Assembly (NCBI GenBank): GCA_900757235.1
Contig: CAAENB010000112.1
Location: 1-21,759 of the forward strand
Origin: an uncultured Collinsella sp.
GTDB lineage: Bacteria; Actinomycetota; Coriobacteriia; Coriobacteriales; Coriobacteriaceae
DNA: 21,759 nt
Direction: 5' to 3'
Numbering within the stretch: the stretch's first letter is position 1; every line of letters starts with the position of its first letter. The notes below the pieces were generated by a model. That model made no database searches and was not told where the DNA came from. It saw nothing but the letters and a program-made list of their open reading frames with translations. Of this stretch, positions 1 through 6,773 are shown in pieces. Position numbers and translations under genes: made by a program.

Positions 1-14
1 GCCCCATCCCAGTG

Positions 15-356
15 CTATTCCGGCTTGGTTTCTACCGTGGGAGTCTTGTCCGCCGCGACTGGAGTGCGGGCGGTGTCCATAGTCAGGCAGTGTTTGGGGC
101 AGCTCTCGATGCACTCGCCGCATACCACGCAGGCATACGGGTCAATCGACCACGTTCCTCCCTTGCGATCAACCGCGAGCGCGCCCGCCGGGCAGCGGCG
201 CGCGCACATGCCGCAGCAAATGCACACGTCCATGTCGTTAACGATGTGCCCACGCAGGCGCTCGGGTGCCGCGAGCTTCTCCTGCGGATAGCACACCGTT
301 ACCGGCTGCTTGACCATAGAACCCAAGGCCGTCTTGGCAGATGTCAGCAAACTCAT
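15..356 (-). CDS. echF: Ech hydrogenase subunit EchF, 2x[4Fe-4S] ferredoxin-like
   Basis: This 113-residue polyferredoxin would relay electrons between soluble ferredoxin and the hydrogenase small subunit on the cytoplasmic face. Two classic CxxCxxCxxxC motifs are visible: C45/C48/C51/C55 and C76/C79/C82/C86. The length fits EchF, NuoI and HycF homologues. The short C-terminal tail after about residue 95 is Thr/Pro/Lys-rich and probably flexible. The ATG lies 7 bp after the echE stop, so the gene is the last visible member of the operon. Only 14 bases of the window follow its stop, so whether the operon continues cannot be seen. HycF or HyfH of a formate hydrogenlyase is the alternative name. 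The gene order and the six-function composition favour Ech. Confidence 0.85.
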   Translation of the reverse strand: MSLLTSAKTALGSMVKQPVTVCYPQEKLAAPERLRGHIVNDMDVCICCGMCARRCPAGALAVDRKGGTWSIDPYACVVCGECIESCPKHCLTMDTARTPVAADKTPTVETKPE

Positions 357-363
357 GCCGCGC

Positions 364-1452
364 CTACCTTTCCGTGCAGCTAATGCAGGGGTCGATGGTC
401 AGGATAATCATGGGCACGTTGGCAATGAGCACGCCCTGCAGCGCATGCGTCAGACCCGCCAGATTTTGCGACGTCGGCGTGCGCACGCGAAAACGGTCCA
501 AGTTCTTGGTGCCGTTGCCGCGCACATAGTAATACGCCTCGCCGCGCGGCTGCTCAATCACAACCTCGCCGCGCGCGCCGTCGGCCGGCGTGAGCTTGGC
601 ACGCCCACCGATACCGTCGTGCGGAATCTTGCCCACAAGCTCCTTGATGATGTCCATAGCCTGCGTGACCTCGGCGCAACGCACCTGGCAGCGGGCATAG
701 CAGTCGCCATCGGTAGCGACAACCGGCTCAAACGCAGCCAGGTCCGCATAGGCACCGTCGCCAAACATGCGCACGTCGTAGTCCACGCCCGAGGCGCGGC
801 CGAACGGGCCGACCATCGAAAGCTCCAGCGCGTCCTTCTTGCTGATCACGCCCACGCCGTGCAGGCGCTCGCCGCAGCTATTGTCGTCCAAAAACGTATG
901 CACCAGGGCCTCGTAGTCGGGGCGCATGGCGTCGAGCGTCTGGACAATGCCCGCCAGCTCGGAGTCCTCAATGTCGTGTTTAAGGCCGCCGATCTCGTTA
1001 ATCGACAGAATCACGCGCCCGCCGCAAGTGCTCTCAAAGATCTTGAGAATCTGCTCGCGCAGGGTCCACGACCGATAGAACAGCGCCTCAAAACCAAAGG
1101 CGTCGGCGAGCAGGCCCAGCCACAGCAGATGCGAGTGGATGCGCGAAAGCTCGTGCAAAATGGTGCGGATATACTGCACGCGGCCGGGCACCTCGATGTC
1201 GAGCATGCGCTCGCAGGCGCCGGCATAGCCGCAGCTGTGGCCCACGGCGCAAATGCCGCAGATGCGCTCGGCGATGTAGCCAAACTGGTGCATGTCGCGC
1301 TTTTCGGTGAGCTTCTCGAGTCCGCGGTGCACAAAGCCGATCTGCGGAATTGCCTCGAGAACGCGGTCGTCCTCGATCACCAGGTCCAGATGAAGCGGCT
1401 CGGGCAGCACCGGGTGCTGCGGGCCAAACGGAATAACGGAGCGATGCGCCAT
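364..1452 (-). CDS. echE: Ech-type [NiFe] hydrogenase large subunit EchE (group 4, NuoD-like)
   Basis: This 362-residue catalytic subunit carries the nickel-iron site for H2 evolution or uptake. The N-terminal metal motif is ERICGICAVGH (C65, C68, H72). The C-terminal motif is DPCISCTER (C356, C359), and the protein ends exactly at that arginine. Both Cys pairs are intact, so it is a hydrogenase and not the metal-free complex I subunit NuoD. The length is close to known EchE proteins. Unlike HycE, the NuoC-like part is a separate gene (echD, 5 bp upstream). A ribosome binding site AAGGAGG at about 1463-1469, inside the end of echD, supports the ATG at 1452. There is no C-terminal extension for a maturation protease to remove, as known for CooH and EchE. 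Confidence 0.9.
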   Translation of the reverse strand: MAHRSVIPFGPQHPVLPEPLHLDLVIEDDRVLEAIPQIGFVHRGLEKLTEKRDMHQFGYIAERICGICAVGHSCGYAGACERMLDIEVPGRVQYIRTILHELSRIHSHLLWLGLLADAFGFEALFYRSWTLREQILKIFESTCGGRVILSINEIGGLKHDIEDSELAGIVQTLDAMRPDYEALVHTFLDDNSCGERLHGVGVISKKDALELSMVGPFGRASGVDYDVRMFGDGAYADLAAFEPVVATDGDCYARCQVRCAEVTQAMDIIKELVGKIPHDGIGGRAKLTPADGARGEVVIEQPRGEAYYYVRGNGTKNLDRFRVRTPTSQNLAGLTHALQGVLIANVPMIILTIDPCISCTER

Positions 1453-1457
1453 GGACC

Positions 1458-2174
1458 TTACGCCTCCTTTTTCTGCTTGTCGCGGGCGGCCTTGGCGGCA
1501 AGCGCCGCGCGGACCTTGGCCGCTTTCTCGGGATCCATGGCGGCGAGCTTTGCCTCCATCTCGGCAGCCTTGAGCGCGGCCTTCGCAGCAGCCTCGTCGT
1601 GCTGAGCATCGGAGCCGGTTGCCGCAGAGGGCTGAGCAGCGACGCCCGCGGCATCGCCGGCGCTCGCAGCGCCCTCCCCTGAAGCAGCCGCAGCCGCGGC
1701 GGCCTTCTCGGCCGCGGCCTTGCGCGCCTTGGCCTCGGCAGCGGCACGGACCTTCATGGCTTTCTCTCGCGCAGCCTTCACCTCGGGCGTGATAACGCTC
1801 ATGGGCTCGGCAGTCGAGACCTGGTAGAAAAAGCCCTTAAAGTCGATCTGCATGTCGGTAATGGCAAGACCAAACAGGTCGTGGACCTCATTTTCAAACG
1901 GGAATACCGCCGGATAATACGAGCTGATGGACGGAATCTCCTGGTACCGGTCGATTCCCTCGACTACCAGGTTCTCAATCGCATAGCTGCCGTCCTGCGC
2001 AATATGCTCCCGAGCGGCATGAACGTTGATAAACGTATAGACCAGGCGATACGTGCCGTCGTCGACGTTGCGCTCGGCGTGCATTTGCACAAAGCGCGCG
2101 CCGACGCCCTTGAGCGCCTGGACATGCGACAGCAACTCATCGATCCCGACTGTGGTATAGATTGCCTCTTGCAT
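1458..2174 (-). CDS. echD: Ech hydrogenase subunit EchD (NuoC-like) with Ala/Lys-rich tail
   Basis: Residues 1 to about 130 form a complex I 30-kDa/NuoC-like domain with the signature FPFENEVHDLFGL at about 91-103, followed by FKGFFYQ. This domain contacts the large and small hydrogenase subunits and has no cofactor. Residues from about 131 to 238 are low complexity, almost only Ala, Lys, Glu, Arg and Gln. They are probably a long charged helix or coiled coil ending in KAARDKQKKEA. EchD proteins are usually only about 120 residues, so the tail nearly doubles the length. The start codon overlaps the echC stop by one base (TAATG at 2172-2176), which indicates translational coupling. Confidence 0.85.
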   Translation of the reverse strand: MQEAIYTTVGIDELLSHVQALKGVGARFVQMHAERNVDDGTYRLVYTFINVHAAREHIAQDGSYAIENLVVEGIDRYQEIPSISSYYPAVFPFENEVHDLFGLAITDMQIDFKGFFYQVSTAEPMSVITPEVKAAREKAMKVRAAAEAKARKAAAEKAAAAAAASGEGAASAGDAAGVAAQPSAATGSDAQHDEAAAKAALKAAEMEAKLAAMDPEKAAKVRAALAAKAARDKQKKEA

Positions 2175-2746
2175 TACTCGGCCTCCTTTGCAGCGACGGA
2201 CGCGGCGGGCGTCCCAGTGGGCGTGTCGCCGGCCCCCGCGGCCACAAACCCGTCCTCGCCCAGTTCAACGCCACCGTCCCAGGTGGCGGCGCCGCCCACG
2301 GTGAGCGGATCGCCGCCGGCGCGCATCACGGCCTCCTTCTGGTCCAAGATGCCGCATGCCTCCACGATGGCATCGATCACCGTCTCGGGGCGAATGGCGC
2401 ACCCGGGCGCGTACACGTCCACGGGAATCGCGCGGTCCACGCCGCCGATCACGTTGTAGGCATCGCGGAACACGCCGCCCGAGCACGCGCAGATGCCGCA
2501 CGCCACCACGCACTTGGGATCGAGCATCTGGTTGTAAATCTGACGCACGACGGGCAGGTTCTGGGCATTGACCGAGCCCGTCACCAAAAAGATGTCCGCA
2601 TGTTTGGGGTTGCCGGTGTTGACCACGCCAAAGCGCTCCGCATCGAACAGTGGGGTAAGCGAGGCCAGCACCTCGATATCGCATCCGTTGCAGCTCGAGC
2701 CGTCGTAATGAATAACCCACGGTGAGCGCGACATTTTATGATCCAT
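2174..2746 (-). CDS. echC: Ech hydrogenase small subunit EchC (NuoB-like)
   Basis: This 190-residue small subunit holds the proximal [4Fe-4S] cluster that passes electrons between the polyferredoxin and the [NiFe] site. Likely ligands are C19 and C22 in SSCNGCDIE, one Cys of CGICACSGG (C83-C88 region) and C116 in VYAPGCAIRP. The conserved core ends at about residue 135. The remaining ~55 residues are Gly/Ala/Thr-rich and acidic and end in KEAE, an extension beyond the usual length. The ATG at 2746 has an AGGAGG box at 2755-2760 that overlaps the stop codon of the upstream fusion gene, so translation is tightly linked. NuoB and HycG are the paralogous alternatives. The neighbours decide for Ech. 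Confidence 0.88.
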   Translation of the reverse strand: MDHKMSRSPWVIHYDGSSCNGCDIEVLASLTPLFDAERFGVVNTGNPKHADIFLVTGSVNAQNLPVVRQIYNQMLDPKCVVACGICACSGGVFRDAYNVIGGVDRAIPVDVYAPGCAIRPETVIDAIVEACGILDQKEAVMRAGGDPLTVGGAATWDGGVELGEDGFVAAGAGDTPTGTPAASVAAKEAE

Positions 2747-2758
2747 GGATGCCGCCTC

Positions 2759-5641
2759 CTAAATAAACACGTCGACGAGGATGGGCATAAGGTTGAGCAG
2801 GCCAAACACCAGCGCCACGCCCCAGCCGAGCTTAAAGCAGCTGCGCCAGGTGCTACGGGCGAAGGTGTTATCGATCAGTACCTCGACAAAATACGTCGCG
2901 GCCATCACAACCAGGGCTACGGCCCAGCTCACCGGGTTGTCCCAGACAAAGAACATGCCCACCCACATCAAAAACAGCACGGTCTCGCACCAGTGCATAA
3001 GGGTCATCTTGGCCAGCGTGCTGCCGCTCATCTCGGTGGCGACGCCCTGGACAATCTCCTGATGCGCGTGATGCGAGTACGAAAGGTCGAACGGCGACTT
3101 GCGTAGCTTGATGGTAAGCACCGCGAGCAGCGCAAGGAAAATGGGCGCGCTGTACACGATGATGGGGGCTGACTGCCCCGTCACGGCAATGGAATCGAAG
3201 CTGTCGGTGGCAAGGTACAGGCCCACGCTCATCAGCAGAACGGCGGGCTCGTAGCTCATAACCTGCAGCAGCTCGCGATCGGCGCCGACCTGCGCAAACG
3301 GGCTTTGCGTCGAGGCGGACGCCAACACCACAAAGATCGCGGCGAGCGTCACCATAAAAGCGCACAGCAGCGTGTTGGAACCCGACACAAAGATGCCGCC
3401 GCCCACCACGGTAAAGATGAGCGCGCACGCCATGTAGGTATCATCCATGGTGTTTACGCTGGCAGGGGCCTTGCGCAGCAGCTTGGCAACATCGTAGAAG
3501 GGCTGCAGCAGGCGCGGACCCACGCGGCCCTGCATGCGGGCCGAAAGCTTGCGGTCAACGCCGTCGATCAAACCGCCCACAAGCGGCGCCAGCAAAGCAA
3601 ACGCCACGGTGCCAATAAAAATGCCCACGACGCCCGAGCCTTCGAAATACTTGCCGCGCAGCACCGAGGGCGCGCTCATGGCAAGCCGCTCGGGCCCAAT
3701 CCACGCGCAACACAGCAGCGCAAACAAGATAATGCTGCAACACACGACGCTACCCGCGGGGCCAATACGCTTCTCGCCAAGGGCGTCCTCCGAGTACCAA
3801 TTGCGCTTTTCGGCCTTCACCTCGTGTCCCATCGAGCCACGGAAATGGCGATATTTGTCGGTCCCCACACCCGAAAGGTACACGTTGACGTGCGGTTTGT
3901 TGCTCACGCGGAATGAAGTCAGCAGCACCACGGCGATAAACGCCACGATAACCACCATCAGATACATGGAGTCCTTGCCAATAACGTACGGCACGCGGCC
4001 AAACACCATGGCCAAGTAAGGCGACACCAGGCCGCTCGAGATGAGCGGGAACGCCACGCAGCAAAGAATCAGCAGCGCGGCGATGGTGTTGAGGGCCATC
4101 CATTCGGTCTTATGGACATTGACCTCAACGTTTTGAGCCGTGGGGTCGACGCCCGAAAGCTTGGCAAGCCACTTGCCCCAGAAGAAGAACGTCGCGGCCG
4201 AGCCAAAGGCAAGCACCATGATCATGAGCACGTTGCCGGTCTGCGCGAACGCCACCAGGGCGCCCCACTTGGACACGAGCATGCCAAACGGTGCCACGAA
4301 CATGCCCATGATGCCCAGCATCATCAGACGCGTAAGGTGCGGCATGCGGCTGAACATACCGTCCATGTCCTCGATATTGCGGCTGCCGATATGATGCTCG
4401 GCCGTGCCCACGCACAGGAACAGCAGCGACTTGGCCACCGTGTGGAACAGGATCAGGAAGATGGCGGCCCATACGGCCTCGGGCGCGCCGACACCCAAGC
4501 AAGCACTGATGAGGCCCAAGTTGGAAATGGTGGAGTACGCGAGGACGCGTTTGGCGTTGCTCTGCGAGATGGCCATGAGGGCAGCGAGCAAAAACGTGAT
4601 GGCACCCACGCTCGTGACCATAAAGCCGGTCACGGGATAGATGGCATAGAGCGGGCTGAGCTTGACCATCAGGAACACGCCGGCTTTGACCATGGTTGAC
4701 GAGTGCAGCAGGGCACTCGTGGGCGTGGGGGCAACCATGGCACCCAATAGCCAAGTGTGGAACGGCATCTGTGCGGCCTTGGTGAGCGCGGCAAGCGACA
4801 GCAACAGGACCGGCATCACCAGCAGCGCGGATTGCGCGGTTCCGGCGCTGGAAAGCTCGATCATGCCCGAGATGGTCAGCGGCATGCCGTTAACGTGCAG
4901 GTACATGAGTCCGGCCAAAAACGCGATGCCGCCCAGCATGTTGAGGATGATCTGGGTGAAAGCGTTTTTTATGGCCTCGGGCGTGCGCGTGTAGCCAATC
5001 ATGAGGAACGAGCACACGGTGGTGATTTCCCAGCCACAGAACAGCCACTCAAGGTTGTCGCTTGTCACGATGACGAACATGGCCGAGAGGAACAGGAACA
5101 TAAGCGCCAGGAACTGCGGGCGTCGGTCGGGCGCCGCCTGCCCGCGCAGCGCTGCCTCGTGCTCGTCGTGGGCCTGGAAGTCCTTCATGTAGCCCAGGGC
5201 GTACACGCAGATAAGGCTGCCGACAATGCCGACGGCAAGCACCATGATCACACTCATGTAATCCAGGTAGAGCGGCGTGGCGGTGACAACCTCGGCCGCG
5301 GGCAGCGTCATGGCAGCGAAGGCAACCGAACCCACCAGCTGCACCACGCCGAGCACCGTGGTGAGCGTGCTCTTATATTTACGCGCGTTGTACAGGATGA
5401 CGGCGCACAGGATCACGTCGATGACGGAGCTGATGATCGAGAGCACATGCGAGGTGCCGGGGGCAACCTCGAAGCTCTGCGGGCCCGTGCCAAAAAACAT
5501 GACGGCGACTACAACCGTCACCGCCATAATGATGCCAGAGCCTACAAGCCCTACCGCATCGCGGGCGCGGTCACCGCGCGCGAGCAGCATGCCCAGCGCC
5601 GGTACCAGCGGAAACAGGGTAAGGAAATACAGTAGCGTCAT
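2759..5641 (-). CDS. Fused EchA-EchB membrane subunit (antiporter-like NuoL/M domain + NuoH-like domain)
   Basis: This continuous 960-residue polytopic membrane protein combines two subunits normally encoded by separate genes. Residues 1 to about 660 are an EchA/NuoL/HycC-type ion-translocating domain. They carry the key Glu in CGWEITT (E205) and the Lys-bearing segment ALTKAAQMPFHTWL (K288), followed by APTPTSALLHSSTMVKAG. Residues about 670-960 are an EchB/NuoH/HycD-type domain with ARMQGRVGPRLLQPFYD near 702-718 and KLRKSPFDLSYSHHAHQE, about 291 residues, matching a complete EchB. A soluble-looking linker (about 600-650) with many charged residues joins them. It is the first gene of the operon, with a GGGGGAG-type box before the ATG. 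The domain order equals the usual echA-echB gene order. I see no frameshift or stop, so it is a true fusion as sequenced. Confidence 0.88.
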   Translation of the reverse strand: MTLLYFLTLFPLVPALGMLLARGDRARDAVGLVGSGIIMAVTVVVAVMFFGTGPQSFEVAPGTSHVLSIISSVIDVILCAVILYNARKYKSTLTTVLGVVQLVGSVAFAAMTLPAAEVVTATPLYLDYMSVIMVLAVGIVGSLICVYALGYMKDFQAHDEHEAALRGQAAPDRRPQFLALMFLFLSAMFVIVTSDNLEWLFCGWEITTVCSFLMIGYTRTPEAIKNAFTQIILNMLGGIAFLAGLMYLHVNGMPLTISGMIELSSAGTAQSALLVMPVLLLSLAALTKAAQMPFHTWLLGAMVAPTPTSALLHSSTMVKAGVFLMVKLSPLYAIYPVTGFMVTSVGAITFLLAALMAISQSNAKRVLAYSTISNLGLISACLGVGAPEAVWAAIFLILFHTVAKSLLFLCVGTAEHHIGSRNIEDMDGMFSRMPHLTRLMMLGIMGMFVAPFGMLVSKWGALVAFAQTGNVLMIMVLAFGSAATFFFWGKWLAKLSGVDPTAQNVEVNVHKTEWMALNTIAALLILCCVAFPLISSGLVSPYLAMVFGRVPYVIGKDSMYLMVVIVAFIAVVLLTSFRVSNKPHVNVYLSGVGTDKYRHFRGSMGHEVKAEKRNWYSEDALGEKRIGPAGSVVCCSIILFALLCCAWIGPERLAMSAPSVLRGKYFEGSGVVGIFIGTVAFALLAPLVGGLIDGVDRKLSARMQGRVGPRLLQPFYDVAKLLRKAPASVNTMDDTYMACALIFTVVGGGIFVSGSNTLLCAFMVTLAAIFVVLASASTQSPFAQVGADRELLQVMSYEPAVLLMSVGLYLATDSFDSIAVTGQSAPIIVYSAPIFLALLAVLTIKLRKSPFDLSYSHHAHQEIVQGVATEMSGSTLAKMTLMHWCETVLFLMWVGMFFVWDNPVSWAVALVVMAATYFVEVLIDNTFARSTWRSCFKLGWGVALVFGLLNLMPILVDVFI

Positions 5642-5892
5642 ACCATCACTCCCCCATGCAAAAACGCTGCAATTGTTTAACGTTATAGCTCAGTTGAGGA
5701 GTAGCGGCGGCGGGTTTTCGGTCAACTGGGGAGTTTTAGGCGTACGGGGTAACGAGTCTGTCCGCTTTGGAGCAGAGAGGCGACGCTCCCCCTATCGCGG
5801 CGGCGGGCGCACGGGCCACTGCGCGCGGTTTATTAACCACTTTGGAGGATGTTCCAGTAGGCTCACGACGGTCCAAAAAGTTGGCGCGGCAA
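5642..5892. promoter_or_regulatory. Upstream region of the ech operon
   Basis: About 250 bases separate the ech operon from the terminator of the HTH gene. On the minus strand a TTGACC box (5720-5725) and a TATAAC box (5682-5687) are visible, but they are 32 bases apart, too far to be one promoter. A 7-bp inverted repeat, CAGTTGA (5691-5697) and TCAACTG (5722-5728), flanks the interval and could be an operator. No gene is convincing here. The short open frames have no recognisable product. Confidence 0.35.
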
Positions 5893-5916
5893 GAAAAATG
5901 CGCCCCTGTGGGCGCA
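5893..5916 (-). terminator. Rho-independent terminator of the HTH gene
   Basis: A 7-bp perfect stem (5899-5905 with 5910-5916) and 4-base loop are followed on the minus strand by five Ts (5898-5894). It lies 12 bases after the stop of the HTH gene, so that gene is a separate unit from the ech operon. Confidence 0.75.
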
Positions 5917-5928
5917 CCATCCCGTTCG

Positions 5929-6324
5929 CTATTCCGCCTTTTTAACGCGCGGCTTGCGACCGCGCGGCTTATCAACCAGCGCGGACTCACCGCTCTCGCG
6001 ATACTGGCGGCACCAAGCCTTGACCGAAGACTCGCTGGGAATCTTGTGCTTGATCATGGCCTCGCGAACCGTTAAGCCGTTTTCCAAGCGGTCCTTGACC
6101 ACGGCGAGCTTAACTTCGTACGAATAGGTGTGATGATGCGAACCGGCGTTGAGAACGGCGTCGGCACCGCCTACGGCATACGCGCGGGCCCACTGACGAG
6201 CCGTGGCCTGGGGAATGCCAAGCTCCGCGGCGAGGGCGCGATGACCGACCCCCTCTTGGAGGATCTCGACGGCGCGCTGCCTAACCTCGGGCGCATGCGT
6301 GCGAGTCCTAGTTGCTTCCGACAT
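5929..6324 (-). CDS. Stand-alone IS3 OrfA-like double helix-turn-helix protein
   Basis: This 131-residue basic protein has two helix-turn-helix units. The first is residues ~8-50 (VRQRAVEILQEG, LAAELGIPQATARQWARAY). The second is ~62-110 (YEVKLAVVKDRLENGLTVREA, PSESSVKAWCRQY). A basic tail follows, GRKPRVKKAE. The layout matches OrfA proteins of IS3/IS150-type insertion sequences, which bind DNA. No OrfB/DDE transposase follows, and a terminator comes 12 bases after the stop, so it is either an IS remnant or a domesticated regulator. I chose the ATG at 6324. An in-frame GTG nine bases upstream (6333) is also possible. The frame is intact and no terminal inverted repeats were identified by eye. 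Confidence 0.65.
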   Translation of the reverse strand: MSEATRTRTHAPEVRQRAVEILQEGVGHRALAAELGIPQATARQWARAYAVGGADAVLNAGSHHHTYSYEVKLAVVKDRLENGLTVREAMIKHKIPSESSVKAWCRQYRESGESALVDKPRGRKPRVKKAE

Positions 6325-6657
6325 ACCTGCCACTTCTTAGCCTTAACCGTTAATCTGCTTTCTTACGTGCAAGTTAGATAGTAGCATTTTACTGTTTGCT
6401 CAAAGCAGTTAATTAAAATAGACGCGGCGTTATCTGGGCATTTGGCACCAATTTACGACATTTCTTTATCGATTATTTACGCTGGTAGCTGACTCGCAGC
6501 CAATCGTCATTCGCCTGTCAACAAAATTGACACCTCTTTATGTCCTTTGGCATAGAGGATATAGTTATTAACCCCTCCCCCAATAATTTTGAGTAATCGG
6601 CAAGGCAGTAGACGTCCTTACTCCTCATGATTACCGCGCATTGCCATCCACCGGAGC
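6325..6657. other. AT-rich intergenic region without a recognisable gene
   Basis: About 330 bases lie between the HTH gene start and the terminator of the reductase gene. The stretch from about 6335 to 6600 is visibly richer in A/T than anything around it. It contains a TGTCAA-caaaa-TTGACA inverted repeat (6516-6532) and a hairpin-like CCTCT..TATG/CATAGAGG pair near 6533-6558. A minus-strand promoter for the HTH gene presumably lies at its left end, but I cannot fix boxes with good spacing. No coding frame looks real. Confidence 0.5.
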
Positions 6658-6698
6658 AAAACAAAAAGGGCGGGGCCTGCTGCGCTTGCAGGCCCCGC
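6658..6698 (-). terminator. Rho-independent terminator of the OYE-type reductase gene
   Basis: A perfect 11-bp GC-rich stem (6670-6680 with 6688-6698) and 7-base loop are followed on the minus strand by CC and then TTTTTGTTTT (6667-6658). It lies about 75 bases after the stop of the reductase gene, which is therefore probably monocistronic. Confidence 0.9.
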
Positions 6699-6773
6699 AC
6701 CGGTTGACACCCGACGGGACACAGCCGGGCGAGGCGGATCCGTGCTACCGCCCCGCCTGGCCGCGATGTTCAA

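Noticed and set aside
310..1605. Long plus-strand open frame opposite echE and part of echD
   Set aside because: Composition-driven antisense shadow (His/Ala/Arg/Gln-rich, no domain). The minus-strand frames carry intact [NiFe] and NuoC motifs.
1..5641. Complex I (nuo) or formate hydrogenlyase identity
   Set aside because: Both Cys pairs of the [NiFe] site are intact, excluding NuoD. The NuoC- and NuoD-like parts are separate genes, and no formate dehydrogenase gene is present in the window. The order matches echABCDEF.
5860..5960. Programmed -1 frameshift from the HTH gene into a transposase OrfB
   Set aside because: The AAAAAG near the end is not a full slippery heptamer, and the -1 frame encodes no transposase-like residues before it closes.
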